DNA from: Peptoniphilus_A hominis | Lineage (GTDB): Bacteria > Bacillota > Clostridia > Tissierellales > Peptoniphilaceae | Direction: 5' to 3' | Length of the DNA stretch: 59,804 bases | Assembly: GCF_040096015.1 (NCBI RefSeq) | Contig: NZ_JBBMFO010000008.1 | Span: forward strand, 1 to 59,804 | Shown: one piece after another, positions 16,452-25,690 of the stretch | How the letters are laid out: the number at the start of each line of letters is the position of its first letter | Numbering within the stretch: position 1 is the stretch's first letter | The notes under the pieces: generated by a model | What the model was told of the DNA's origin: nothing | Seen by the model: only the letters and a program-made list of their open reading frames with translations | The model's database searches: none | Made by a program: the position numbers and the translations under genes

Positions 16452-16578
16452 ATATTTCCTCACAATTATTTTATTTTATCTATTTTTACTATTATACTTT
16501 AAGATTCTTAAAAAGTATTTTATAAATTATTAAAATTTCATTAATTTTTATAAATATTTACTCCATTGTTCAAGCTTT

Positions 16579-16607
16579 AGTATAAAGAATAGTAGGGCAA
16601 GTGTCAA
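16579..16607 (-). promoter_or_regulatory. strong promoter upstream of degV
   Basis: On the minus strand TTGACA (16607-16602), a 17-bp spacer and TATACT (16584-16579) form a near-consensus promoter. It would give a leader of about 120 nt before degV. A second TATAAT-like element lies nearer the gene, at about 16490. Confidence 0.65.
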
Positions 16608-16659
16608 CATAGACAGCAGGGCATCTATAAAGTTTTTGTGGTAAAATGTTAAGATAAGA

Positions 16660-17367
16660 TTGAATTTTTTGGGAGATGATTTTATCAATAGATATTCAAA
16701 AATTACAAAGAAGACAAAAAGAGAAATTGTCCTTTTAAAGGCTAGACCCTGCAAGTGGGGCAAGTGTACTTTTTGTGATTATATAGAAGACAACGAAGTG
16801 GACAATAAAAAAATTGACGAGATAAATTTTGAAGTTTTAAAAAATGTCACAGGAGAATTTGGAGTTCTAGAAGTCATTGACTCAGCCTCAGTTTTTGATT
16901 TGACAGACAAAAGTCTTGAGGCAATAAAAAAAGTTGTTGAAGAAAAAAATATAAAGAGATTATTTTTTGAAGCTCACTGGATTTATAGAAATAGACTTGA
17001 TGAGATAAGAGACTTTTTTGGTATTCCTATAACTTTTAAGACGGGAATAGAAACTTTTGACAATGACTTTAGGGAAAAAGTCCTAAAAAAGGGTGCAGAC
17101 TTTAAAGACTATAGAGAAGTGAAAAAATATTTTGACTCCCCCTGTGTCATGGTGGGCATAAAGGGACAGACGAGAGAAATGATTGACCGCGACATGGAAA
17201 TTATAAAAAATTTCTCCCACGGAACAGTAAATATTTTTATGAACAACTCCACAGATATAAAAAGAGACGATGAACTTGTAGCGTGGTTCGTGGAAAAATA
17301 TAGATACTTAGAAGATGACCCTCATGTAGATATTTTACTTGAAATCACAGATTTTGGTGTGGGCTGA
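16660..17367 (+). CDS. small radical SAM protein
   Basis: The 235-aa protein has the cluster motif CKWGKCTFC (C-x4-C-x2-C) near residues 31-39, which differs in spacing from the classic C-x3-C-x2-C. A TIM-barrel-like body contains ETFDNDFREKVLKKG, as in radical SAM proteins that ligate S-adenosylmethionine. It ends without an accessory cluster domain. The motif and size recall the queuosine-salvage lyase QueL from clostridia, but no queuosine transporter or hydrolase gene lies here, so this is only a possibility. The TTG start at 16660 has no clear ribosome binding site, so the true start is uncertain. It diverges from degV. Confidence 0.8.
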   Translation: MNFLGDDFINRYSKITKKTKREIVLLKARPCKWGKCTFCDYIEDNEVDNKKIDEINFEVLKNVTGEFGVLEVIDSASVFDLTDKSLEAIKKVVEEKNIKRLFFEAHWIYRNRLDEIRDFFGIPITFKTGIETFDNDFREKVLKKGADFKDYREVKKYFDSPCVMVGIKGQTREMIDRDMEIIKNFSHGTVNIFMNNSTDIKRDDELVAWFVEKYRYLEDDPHVDILLEITDFGVG

Positions 17368-17413
17368 AAATCTCTAAGAAAAAAATAGAAATCTTTAAAA
17401 TTTATTTTTAAGA

Positions 17414-17451
17414 TCAAAAAAATTCCCGATGGAAAATTTCCACCGGGATTA
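17414..17451 (-). terminator. terminator after the AbgT gene
   Basis: AATTCCCGATGGA (17421-17433) pairs with TCCACCGGGATT (17439-17450) with wobble pairs, and ends in a T-run on the minus strand. Confidence 0.8.
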
Positions 17452-17471
17452 TTTTTTGAGAATATTTTATT

Positions 17472-19049
17472 TTAGATAAATAGCATTGAAAGCATATCTT
17501 GTACGTGAAGTGGTGCTTCTGGTCCAACAGGAAGTCCTATTAGGTACCATACTATCATTAAAAGTGTCCAACCCAACAAGAAGAACATTGAATATGGAAG
17601 CATCATTGATGTAAGTGTTCCAAGTCCAGAGTCCTCGTCGTATTTTTGCATGAAGACAACGATCATCGCAAAGTAAGACATAAGTGGTGTAATGATATTT
17701 GTTGAAGAGTCACCAATTCTATAGGCAACTTGTGTAAGTGCAGGTGAAAGTCCAAGATTATACATCATTGGCACAAATATTGGAGCCATAATTGCCCATT
17801 TTGCAGAAGCTGAACCCATAAATAGGTTTAGGAAAGCTGAAAGCAAGATGAACATAATTAATAGTGGAAGTCCCTTTAGTTTAATTGACTCTAAGAAGTC
17901 TGCTCCGTTTTTTGCAAGAATTAGTCCCAAGTTTGTTTGGTTGAAATATTTTACAAACTGTGCTGCAAAGAAAGCAAGAACAAGGTATCCGCCCATGCCC
18001 TTCATGGCTTTTGTCATTGCATCCACAAGGTCGTGGGAATTTTTTATAGTTCCAACAGTTTTACCATAGGCAATACCAGGAATCATGAAAAGTAGTAACA
18101 TTCCAGGTATAAGTCCATGACCTAAGAAGTATTTAAGTGTCATTGCATTTTTAGATTCTTCAAAAGCTCTAAAAGGTGCATTAGCTGGGAACATCAAAAA
18201 CGCCATAATCACTACAAAAGCTATGAAAGCTATAAGAGCATTTCTAAGGCCCTTCTTTTCCAAATCAGTTAGTGGACTTTCGTCAGCCTTGTAAGATCCA
18301 TGGTATTCTCCTAAGTTCTTTTCAACAATTCTATTAGTTACAAGAGTACCAATTATTGTGATTAAGAAAGTTGATACAAATAGGAAGTACCAGTTACAAG
18401 TAGCGGCAAGAGTCATGTCTATACCACCAGCCTTTAAGGCTTCATTTGTAATATTTGTAAGTAGTGGGTCAGTTGTACCAAGTAGTAAGTTGGCAGAGAA
18501 ACCACCACTTACGCCTGCAAAGGCTGCTGCTATACCTGCAAGTGGATGACGACCTGCATTTGCAAAGATAAGTGCTCCTAGTGGAACTACTACTAAGTAG
18601 CCAGCATCAGATGCAATATTTGACATAACGCCAGCAAATACAACTGTAGCTGATAAAAGTGTAGGGTTTACGTTAGAAAGAAGTCTTTTTAAAGTTGCAT
18701 TAAAAAGGCCACTGTTTTCAGCAACACCAACACCAAGCATAGCTACAAGAACTGTTCCTAGTGGAGCAAAGCCTGTAAAGTTTTCTGTTGCAGAGTTAAA
18801 GATGTAAGCAAGCCCTTCCCAATTGAGAAGAGATACAGCTTCTTTAGTTACTTCTTCTCCAGCCTTTGCATCGAAATATGTAACACTTAAGCCTGATTTT
18901 GCTGCAAAATGTGAAATTATGATTACGATTACACTTAGTATTGCAAAAATCATGGCAGGGTGAGGTAATTTATTACCAATTCTTTCTACGCCTTTCAGAA
19001 AGCCGCCAACATCGTTCTGGTTTTTAACCTGTTTTTTGTTTTCTTTCAT
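17472..19049 (-). CDS. AbgT family transporter
   Basis: The 525-aa membrane protein has about 12 or 13 hydrophobic segments. Family features include RIGNKLPHPAMIFAIL at the N-terminus, the re-entrant segment VMSNIASDAGYLVVVPLGA, and the C-terminal RIGDSSTNIITPLMSYF. AbgT members import p-aminobenzoyl-glutamate or export sulfonamides; the substrate here cannot be told apart by sequence. A folate link would suit folD in the next region, but that is weak context. It diverges from the serine dehydratase operon. The ATG follows GAGGAGGAATTAA. Confidence 0.92.
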   Translation of the reverse strand: MKENKKQVKNQNDVGGFLKGVERIGNKLPHPAMIFAILSVIVIIISHFAAKSGLSVTYFDAKAGEEVTKEAVSLLNWEGLAYIFNSATENFTGFAPLGTVLVAMLGVGVAENSGLFNATLKRLLSNVNPTLLSATVVFAGVMSNIASDAGYLVVVPLGALIFANAGRHPLAGIAAAFAGVSGGFSANLLLGTTDPLLTNITNEALKAGGIDMTLAATCNWYFLFVSTFLITIIGTLVTNRIVEKNLGEYHGSYKADESPLTDLEKKGLRNALIAFIAFVVIMAFLMFPANAPFRAFEESKNAMTLKYFLGHGLIPGMLLLFMIPGIAYGKTVGTIKNSHDLVDAMTKAMKGMGGYLVLAFFAAQFVKYFNQTNLGLILAKNGADFLESIKLKGLPLLIMFILLSAFLNLFMGSASAKWAIMAPIFVPMMYNLGLSPALTQVAYRIGDSSTNIITPLMSYFAMIVVFMQKYDEDSGLGTLTSMMLPYSMFFLLGWTLLMIVWYLIGLPVGPEAPLHVQDMLSMLFI

Positions 19050-19263
19050 TTAATTCCTCCTCATTAATGAAAATAATATCCTCAAATTTAATATTATAGT
19101 AAATCTGTTATACTTTCAACAATTATTTGACAATATTACTATTTTTATCACTGCTGTAATAGATTAAATTAAATGATTTATTTTCATACAATGTACAATC
19201 TATTTATAATCAACTATTGACTAAAAATTTGTTGTTTAGAGGGCTTAGGAATGTTAAAATTAA

Positions 19264-19292
19264 TTCACAATTTTATCACTTTATGCTAAAAT
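19264..19292 (+). promoter_or_regulatory. sdaAB operon promoter
   Basis: TTCACA at 19264-19269 and TAAAAT at 19287-19292 are separated by 17 bp, 25 bp before the start codon. Confidence 0.5.
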
Positions 19293-19317
19293 AGAATAGC
19301 AAGGAGAGGGTTAAATA

Positions 19318-19986
19318 ATGAAAGAATATAGTTCCTTTGAAATCCTTGGACCCATAATGGTTGGTCCATCGTCATCACACACTGCAGGCGCTTGCAAGAT
19401 TGCAAGAGTTGCTGCAAAAATTTGTCCTGGAAATTATGAAAGCGTGGAATTTTATTTGCACGGTTCTTTTGCATATACATATAAGGGACATGGCACTGAT
19501 AGGGCACTTTTAGGCGGAATAATGGGCTTTAAGACCTATGATAATTCTATTAGAAGGGCTTACGAGATTGCTGATGAGAGAGGCATTAACTACTCTTTCA
19601 TCCCAATGAATTTAGGAGAAGAGTATCACCCAAATACAGTTAAAATAAAATTTAATTATAAAGACGGAAGTAGCGAATATGTAATTGGCTCCTCAATTGG
19701 CGGGGGCAATATGGTAATCGTTGACATAAATGGAATAAAGGTTGAATTTGATGGCAAATTCCCTACATTTTTATTCCAATATAATGAACAAAAGGGTGTT
19801 ATCGCTGAAGTTTCAACAGCTTTAGCTAATGAAAATTACAACATCGAATCTATTAACACATCTAAGGATATGCTTACTGAAATTGTAACCTTAACTGTTG
19901 AGCTAGACGAAAATGCCAATGAAAACTTAAAAAATCTTTTGTTAAATAATCCTAGATATTTAACTTCAAAATATGTGGAGGTTTAA
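19318..19986 (+). CDS. sdaAB: L-serine dehydratase, beta subunit
   Basis: The 222-aa subunit of the iron-sulfur L-serine ammonia-lyase begins with EILGPIMVGPSSSHTAGA, the conserved substrate and anion-binding segment. It ends in an ACT domain (residues about 145-220). With the alpha subunit it deaminates L-serine to pyruvate and ammonia, a main energy source for peptococcal anaerobes. AAGGAGAGGG precedes the ATG. It is followed directly by sdaAA and a symporter gene. Confidence 0.95.
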   Translation: MKEYSSFEILGPIMVGPSSSHTAGACKIARVAAKICPGNYESVEFYLHGSFAYTYKGHGTDRALLGGIMGFKTYDNSIRRAYEIADERGINYSFIPMNLGEEYHPNTVKIKFNYKDGSSEYVIGSSIGGGNMVIVDINGIKVEFDGKFPTFLFQYNEQKGVIAEVSTALANENYNIESINTSKDMLTEIVTLTVELDENANENLKNLLLNNPRYLTSKYVEV

Positions 19987-20868
19987 ATGTTAAATACTGC
20001 TAAAGAAATTATAGAAGTATGTGAAAGTGAGAATCTTCACTTTTATGATTTAGTCTTAAAGGAAGAGACAAAGGTCCTTAAAATGACTGAAGAAGAGATG
20101 AAGAAAAAGCTTCAAGAAATCTTAGAAGTTATGAAAGCTTCATCACATGAAACACTAGATAAAACTTATGACACTGAATATAAAATGATAGACGGCTTTG
20201 CAAAGAAGATGAACGACTATCAAAAAGAAAAAGATCCTTTAACTAGCAAATTTCTAGTTAGGACAATGGCTATGGCCTTTTCCACATCTGAAACCAATGC
20301 CAATATGGGAACTATTGCAGCAGCGCCAACTGCTGGAAGTTCCGGTATTATGCCTGCAGCCCTAATGGCAGCAAGAGACAAATATGGTTTAGATGATGAG
20401 ACATTAATAAATGGACTTTTGACATCAATAGGAATAGGGCAAATTATTGGTAAATATGCAACATTCGCCGGTGCTGAAGGTGGATGCCAAGCTGAATGTG
20501 GTTCTGCCAGTGCTATGGCAGCTGCCGCACTAGTAGAGATGCTTGGTGGAAGCGTAGAAGAAGCACTAAATGCAGCCAGCATTACACTTATTAATGTAAT
20601 GGGGCTGGCCTGCGATCCAATAGCGGGACTTGTAGAGTATCCATGTACTTTTAGAAATGCCTCAGGTGTTATGAATTCTTTCATATCAGCTGACATGGCC
20701 CTTGCAGGTATTAAATCTATTGTACCTTTTGACGAAGTTTGTCAAGCAATGGGTGAAGTTGGGCATCTACTACATGAATCAATTAGGGAGACTGGTCTTG
20801 GCGGGCTAGCAGGTACAAAAACCGGACAATGTATTAGAGCCGAGTTTTTGAATATTAAGGAGGATTAA
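19987..20868 (+). CDS. sdaAA: L-serine dehydratase, alpha subunit
   Basis: The 293-aa catalytic subunit carries the oxygen-labile [4Fe-4S] cluster. Conserved segments are APTAGSSGIMPAAL near residue 115, and GGCQAECGSASAMAAAAL with two cysteines near residues 160-180, plus GLACDPIAGLVE. It starts immediately after sdaAB and ends 1 nt before the symporter gene. Confidence 0.95.
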   Translation: MLNTAKEIIEVCESENLHFYDLVLKEETKVLKMTEEEMKKKLQEILEVMKASSHETLDKTYDTEYKMIDGFAKKMNDYQKEKDPLTSKFLVRTMAMAFSTSETNANMGTIAAAPTAGSSGIMPAALMAARDKYGLDDETLINGLLTSIGIGQIIGKYATFAGAEGGCQAECGSASAMAAAALVEMLGGSVEEALNAASITLINVMGLACDPIAGLVEYPCTFRNASGVMNSFISADMALAGIKSIVPFDEVCQAMGEVGHLLHESIRETGLGGLAGTKTGQCIRAEFLNIKED

Positions 20869-20869
20869 A

Positions 20870-22111
20870 ATGACAGAAAAAAAGAAAAAAATAGGTCTAA
20901 TTCCTAGACTTATTATAGCTATTGCACTAGGTATTCTTGTTGGTCAATATTGTCCAGCAGTAGTAACTAAAATTGCAATCACAATCTCAGGATTATTTGG
21001 AAAGTTCTTAAACTTCATTATTCCATTAATGATTATTGCCTTTGTATCTAAGGGTATTGCAGACCTATCTGAAGGTGCTGGTAAACTTTTAGGAGTAACA
21101 GTTGGACTTGCTTATTTATCTACATTAGTTGCAGGATCTCTATCCTACACTATGGCAAGAAACATATTCCCAAGCTTTATTAAACCAGAACTTGCAGAAC
21201 AAGTTCAAAAAGCAACTGCAAATGAAATTGCACCTTTCTTTGAAATTCCACTGGGAGCTTTCATCGATGTAACTGCAGCACTTGTACTTGCATTTATGCT
21301 AGGACTTACAGTTTCAGCACTAAGAGCTAAGGGAAGCGGAGAAATTTTCTATAAGGGAATTAACGAATTCAATGAAATCATAAATTTAGTATTAGCTAAA
21401 TTCGTAATACCTCTACTTCCATTCTTCATCTTTGGTAACTTCTGTAACCTATCATATTCAGGTTCAGTATTTGCAATTCTTGGAATATTCTGGAAAATAT
21501 TCCTTTGCATTATTATTTTACACACATTATATTTGGTTCTTTTATTTGTTGTGTCAGGCGCATACACTGGAAGAAACCCTGCAAAATGTATAAAAGCAGC
21601 AGTTCCAGCTTACTTAACAGCTATAGGAACTCAATCTTCAGCAGCAACTATTCCTGTTAACGTTGCTTGTAACAGAAAAATGGGTGTAACAAGACAAATT
21701 AGAGAATTCTGTATCCCACTATGTGCAACAGTTCACTTAGCTGGATCAATGATTACTTTAACAGCTTGTGTATTTACACTACTTACAATGTTTGATATGC
21801 CTCACTCTTTCCCACTAATTCTTAAATTTATTGCAATCCTAGGAGTTGCCATGGTAGCAGCACCAGGAGCACCTGGTGGAGCAGTAATGAGTGCACTTCC
21901 ATTCTTACCAGTAGTTGGGGTTGATTCATCAGGAACACTTGCTACAATTTTAATTTCACTATATCTAACTCAAGACTCTTTTGGTACAGCAGCTAACGTA
22001 ACTGGCGATAACGCTATTTCAATGGCAGTTGAAAAAATCTATTACAAGTACATTGTAAAGAGACCTATTCCAGAAGAAAACTTCGACGAAGAAGCAAGAT
22101 TAGATATTTAA
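20870..22111 (+). CDS. dicarboxylate/amino acid:cation symporter (probable serine/threonine uptake)
   Basis: The 413-aa protein belongs to the glutamate-transporter fold family (DAACS/SstT). It has eight or so hydrophobic segments, the serine-rich hairpin TAIGTQSSAATIPV near residue 250, and DSFGTAANVTGDNAISM with the Na+ and substrate-binding Asp and Asn residues. Its place 1 nt after sdaAA suggests it brings in serine, or serine and threonine, for the dehydratase. A dicarboxylate or glutamate substrate is not excluded. Confidence 0.85.
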   Translation: MTEKKKKIGLIPRLIIAIALGILVGQYCPAVVTKIAITISGLFGKFLNFIIPLMIIAFVSKGIADLSEGAGKLLGVTVGLAYLSTLVAGSLSYTMARNIFPSFIKPELAEQVQKATANEIAPFFEIPLGAFIDVTAALVLAFMLGLTVSALRAKGSGEIFYKGINEFNEIINLVLAKFVIPLLPFFIFGNFCNLSYSGSVFAILGIFWKIFLCIIILHTLYLVLLFVVSGAYTGRNPAKCIKAAVPAYLTAIGTQSSAATIPVNVACNRKMGVTRQIREFCIPLCATVHLAGSMITLTACVFTLLTMFDMPHSFPLILKFIAILGVAMVAAPGAPGGAVMSALPFLPVVGVDSSGTLATILISLYLTQDSFGTAANVTGDNAISMAVEKIYYKYIVKRPIPEENFDEEARLDI

Positions 22112-22133
22112 TCAAAAATGCATATTTACCTAG

Positions 22134-22163
22134 AAAAAACTATGTCTTTGGCATAGTTTTTTT
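22134..22163 (+). terminator. terminator after the serine operon
   Basis: AAAAAACTATG (22134-22144) pairs with CATAGTTTTTT (from 22152) across a 7-nt loop and ends in a T-run. Confidence 0.85.
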
Positions 22164-22242
22164 GCTTTATAAAATATTTTGTGCCTATCTAATTAAAGAA
22201 TTAAAATAAATTTGCTATAATGAGACTAAAGGTTGGTGTGAC

Positions 22243-22977
22243 ATGAAGACTGTACTTATAACAGGTGCCTCAAGAGGTATTGGCAGAGACATTGCCAAGA
22301 GGCTGGCAAGAGAAGACTATAGAATTATAATAAATTACAATAAATCAGAAAAAGAAGCAAAAGAATTAGAAAAAGAAATAAGATCCATGGGTAAAGATGC
22401 CCTTGCCATAAAGGCTGATGTGACAAAATTTTCTGAAGTGGAAGAAATGTTTAATGAAGTTTCAAGAAGATTTAAGGGCGTTGACATACTTATAAACAAT
22501 GCAGGGATTTCTAGCTACGCACTTTTCCAAGACATTGACGAAAAAACTTGGGACCACATTTTTGATGTAAATGTAAAGGGCGTTTACAATTCCATTCACG
22601 CAGCCCTTCCCTATATGTTAGAGAAGCATTCAGGGAAAATTTTAAATATGTCTTCCATCTGGGGCATAGTTGGTGGATCCATGGAAAGTCATTACTCGGC
22701 AAGTAAGGGCGCCATAAATGCACTTACCAAGGCACTGGCACAGGAACTTGGCTACTCTGGCATAACGGTTAACGCTATTGCACCAGGTGCAGTTGATACA
22801 CCAATGACCAAGGAAATAGGGGAAGAAAATTTGTGCATTCTCTCTGAAGAAATTCCCATGGGTAGACTTGCAACCACCGAAGAGATTGCAGAGCTAGTTG
22901 CCTTTATGATTTCAGAGAAAAATTCCTACATGACAGGACAAATTATTTCGCCTAACGGCGGCATGATAGTATATTGA
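22243..22977 (+). CDS. SDR oxidoreductase, YmfI/FabG-like
   Basis: The 244-aa short-chain dehydrogenase has the NAD(P)-binding TGASRGIG at residues 7-14, NNAG near 86, and the catalytic S and YSASK. The SSIWG segment after the active-site Ser resembles YmfI, which reduces the 5-aminopentanone on elongation factor P, more than fatty-acid FabG. No fatty-acid synthesis genes adjoin it. Efp is not in view, so YmfI is a suggestion only. It leads an operon with a lipid kinase and folD. Confidence 0.85.
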   Translation: MKTVLITGASRGIGRDIAKRLAREDYRIIINYNKSEKEAKELEKEIRSMGKDALAIKADVTKFSEVEEMFNEVSRRFKGVDILINNAGISSYALFQDIDEKTWDHIFDVNVKGVYNSIHAALPYMLEKHSGKILNMSSIWGIVGGSMESHYSASKGAINALTKALAQELGYSGITVNAIAPGAVDTPMTKEIGEENLCILSEEIPMGRLATTEEIAELVAFMISEKNSYMTGQIISPNGGMIVY

Positions 22978-22994
22978 TAGAGAGAGGTGTTTAA

Positions 22995-23891
22995 ATGAAA
23001 ATTTTATTTATCTACAATCCAAATTCTGGAGACGAAAGCGGCAAAGAATTTGTGGGAGAAGTTGAAGATTATCTCAAAAAATATTTTGAAGAAGTAATTT
23101 TAAGGGAGACAAAAGAAGCTGGCGACGGCACAAAATTTGTTGAAGAGATAAGGGATGTAGACGCCATAGGAGTCTATGGTGGTGACGGAAGTGTAAATGA
23201 AGTTTTATTGGGCATGCATAAAACTTCTTCAAGGGCCAAACTTTTAATTTTGCCAGGTGGTACGGGAAATTTATTGGCAAAAAAGCTGGGAATAGATGAT
23301 GACAAGGAAGCTGCCCTAAGATCCTTTGACTTTAAAAGGACAAAAAAGATTGACCTTGGCAAGGTAAATGATAAGATTTTCAGCCTCTTTGCCTCAATAG
23401 GCGCTGTGCCAGAGGCAATCCACGAAGTCTCCTCAGAAGAAAAGTCAAAATTTGGTGGTCTTGCCTATATAAAGAAGTCCATAGAAAAATTAGCTTCATC
23501 TGAAGAATATAAACTTGATGTGAAATCTGATGGTGGAAATTATTCTGGACCAGTAGACCATTTAATAGTTGGACTTACAAATAAAATTGGAAAATTAGAA
23601 TTTACCCAAGAAAATGAAGAGATGAATAGTGGCAAGGCAAACCTATTTATCATGACAAGTGATTCAGTAAGGGACAGGCTTGAAGTTTTAAAGGACTCCC
23701 TTAGCGGCGAAGTTGAAGAGGGAGAAAGCATAGTTCACTATACAGTTAAAGAAATGGAAATAAACTCAATGGATGGAGAAGAAGTTGCACTTGACATTGA
23801 TGGAGACAAGGGACCAAGCTTGCCAGTTAAGATAAAAATTTTAAAAGAAGAAGTGGAAGTTTACCTTCCAAGTGAGGTGAAAGATGACTAA
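22995..23891 (+). CDS. diacylglycerol/lipid kinase family protein
   Basis: The 298-aa enzyme is of the DagK/YegS type. It begins MKILFIYNPNSG, has the nucleotide-binding GGDGSVNEVLLGM near residue 62-74 and PGGTGNLLAKKLGI just after, followed by a beta-rich C-terminal domain. These proteins phosphorylate diacylglycerol or related lipids and help recycle diacylglycerol from lipoteichoic acid synthesis. The exact lipid is not readable. It overlaps folD by 8 nt. Confidence 0.9.
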   Translation: MKILFIYNPNSGDESGKEFVGEVEDYLKKYFEEVILRETKEAGDGTKFVEEIRDVDAIGVYGGDGSVNEVLLGMHKTSSRAKLLILPGGTGNLLAKKLGIDDDKEAALRSFDFKRTKKIDLGKVNDKIFSLFASIGAVPEAIHEVSSEEKSKFGGLAYIKKSIEKLASSEEYKLDVKSDGGNYSGPVDHLIVGLTNKIGKLEFTQENEEMNSGKANLFIMTSDSVRDRLEVLKDSLSGEVEEGESIVHYTVKEMEINSMDGEEVALDIDGDKGPSLPVKIKILKEEVEVYLPSEVKDD

Positions 23892-24711
23892 GATTTTATA
23901 TGCTAAGGATTATGTTGAGAAAAAAAGTGGTGACTTAATAGAAAGGGTAAAAAACTTAAAATCTAAGCCAATCATTTCCATAATTAGAGTGGGCAAGGAC
24001 TACGGAAGCCTTGCCTATGAAAAGGGAATAAAAAAGACGGCAGAAAAACTTGGCATTGAGGTTGATGTCAATGAATTTGCAAAAGATGCCAGCCAAGATG
24101 AAGTCATTGATGCAATAAAAAAGTTAAACAATAACGAAAAAATTGGGGGCATACTTGTCTTTAGACCTCTTCCAGAAAATTTTGACGAGGAAAAAATTTC
24201 TCTTGTCCTAGATCCAAAAAAAGATGTGGACTGCATGCATCCCCTAAACATGGCGAGAGTTTTCAGTGGAGATGTCAGTGGTTTCACTCCCCTTGCTCCA
24301 AAGGCAGCCTATGAGCTTTTAAAGTTTTATGGCTATGACTTAAAGGGCAAGGAGGCAGTTATAATCAACCACTCCAATGTTGTGGGTAAGCCCCTTGCCA
24401 TGTTTCTTTTAAAGGATCTTGCCACAGTTACAATTTGCCATGTGGGTACAGTGGACCTTAAAAAACACACAAGGTCGGCAGAAATTGTTTTTACAGCCAT
24501 GGGTCGTGCTGAAACTTTAGATGAGACTTATTTTAATGAAGATGCTCTTGTAATTGATATTGGCACTTCAAAAAATAAGGAAGGGAAATACAGAGGCGAC
24601 CTTGACGAAAAATCTGTAGATGGAAAAATAAGTGCCTACTCACCAGTTCCCGGTGGCATAGGAAGCATTACCAACCTACTTTTACTTGAAAATGTAATAA
24701 ATTATTATTAA
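23884..24711 (+). CDS. folD: methylenetetrahydrofolate dehydrogenase/cyclohydrolase
   Basis: The 275-aa bifunctional enzyme interconverts methylene-, methenyl- and formyl-tetrahydrofolate. Visible motifs are YEKGIKKTAEKLGI with the catalytic Lys, VDCMHPLN, NHSNVVGKPLAMFL of the NADP site, and the C-terminal PGGIGSIT, which in most FolD proteins reads PGGVGPMT. The replacement of Pro by Ser there is unusual. The 8-nt overlap with the kinase gene suggests coupled translation. Confidence 0.93.
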   Translation: MTKILYAKDYVEKKSGDLIERVKNLKSKPIISIIRVGKDYGSLAYEKGIKKTAEKLGIEVDVNEFAKDASQDEVIDAIKKLNNNEKIGGILVFRPLPENFDEEKISLVLDPKKDVDCMHPLNMARVFSGDVSGFTPLAPKAAYELLKFYGYDLKGKEAVIINHSNVVGKPLAMFLLKDLATVTICHVGTVDLKKHTRSAEIVFTAMGRAETLDETYFNEDALVIDIGTSKNKEGKYRGDLDEKSVDGKISAYSPVPGGIGSITNLLLLENVINYY

Positions 24712-24720
24712 AATTTTTTT

Positions 24721-24750
24721 GCTCTCCAAATTTTCTGGAGAGCCTTTTAT
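24721..24750 (+). terminator. terminator after folD
   Basis: GCTCTCCA (24721-24728) pairs with TGGAGAGC (24736-24743) over a 7-nt loop, then CTTTTATTTTT. Confidence 0.9.
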
Positions 24751-24786
24751 TTTTATATTTGTTATAATGAAAAAAAGGAGAGAGAA

Positions 24787-25683
24787 ATGATAACGAATAA
24801 AGTGATTTTAGTGAGGCCCTATGCCTTTAAGTACAATAAAGAGACAGCCATTGACAATGTCTACCAAGAGCGTCCCAGAGAAAGTGCGGAGGATGAAATA
24901 AAAGAGAGAGCCTTAGAGGAATTTGACCAGGCAGTAAGACTTCTTCAAGAAAATAAAATTCATGTTGATGTAATAGAAGATTTTGATGAGTCTACACCAG
25001 ATTCAATTTTTCCCAACAATGTCTTTGTGACCTTCCCAGGAAAAGTTTTTGTTTCAGAAATGTACACAGAAAACAGAAATAAGGAGTACGAAAAAATTCT
25101 CCCTCAGCTAAAAAAAATTATTGATTACGACAAGGCTGACATAGTTGATTTTAGAAATGATGAGGGAAAAGTTTTGGAAGGGACAGGGGCTCTAGTCATA
25201 GATAGGTGGAAGGACATTTGCTACGGCTGCCTATCAAAGCGCTGCGACGAAGATGAATTTTTAAAATTTGCCAAGGTCTTTGGTCTTAAGCCAGTGGCTT
25301 TTAGGGCAAGGGACAAGGGTAAGGACATTTACCACACAAATGTACTTATGATGGTGGCAGAAAAGTTTGCCATTCTTGCAGATAGTTTGATTACAGAAAA
25401 TAGGGAGGAAGTTTTGAGCTCCTTAAGGGAAAGCGGCAAGGAAATAATTTCTCTTTCAGAAGATGAATTTAATAATTTTGCGGCAAATTCTATTGAGTTA
25501 AGGGGAGAAGATAAAAATATTCTCGTGATTTCAAAAGCTGCCTATGATGCCTTAAGTGATGACCACAAAAAAATTATTGAAAAGTACGATGAGATCCTTC
25601 CAATTTGCGTTGACACAATATCAAAATATGGCGGCGGGTCCATAAGATGCATGATTGCAGAAAATTTTTTTGACATAAGGTAA
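24787..25683 (+). CDS. ctlX: guanidino-group hydrolase, CtlX/dimethylargininase type
   Basis: The 298-aa enzyme has the pentein fold of arginine deiminases and dimethylarginine hydrolases. Features are FPNNVFV near residue 75, EGTGALVIDR near 135, the catalytic His in YHTNVLM, and the nucleophile Cys288 in GGGSIRCMIAE. The overall pattern fits the CtlX (citrulline utilisation hydrolase) branch. It may release ammonia from citrulline or arginine-type compounds; substrate is inferred from family. AAAAGGAGAGAGAA precedes the ATG. A 58-aa membrane protein gene follows at 7 nt. Confidence 0.85.
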   Translation: MITNKVILVRPYAFKYNKETAIDNVYQERPRESAEDEIKERALEEFDQAVRLLQENKIHVDVIEDFDESTPDSIFPNNVFVTFPGKVFVSEMYTENRNKEYEKILPQLKKIIDYDKADIVDFRNDEGKVLEGTGALVIDRWKDICYGCLSKRCDEDEFLKFAKVFGLKPVAFRARDKGKDIYHTNVLMMVAEKFAILADSLITENREEVLSSLRESGKEIISLSEDEFNNFAANSIELRGEDKNILVISKAAYDALSDDHKKIIEKYDEILPICVDTISKYGGGSIRCMIAENFFDIR

Positions 25684-25690
25684 GATTAAG

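Noticed and set aside
16548..16763. 71-aa hydrophobic minus-strand reading frame between degV and the radical SAM gene
   Set aside because: Half of it is antisense to the radical SAM coding region, it has no ribosome binding site, and its right part contains the degV promoter.
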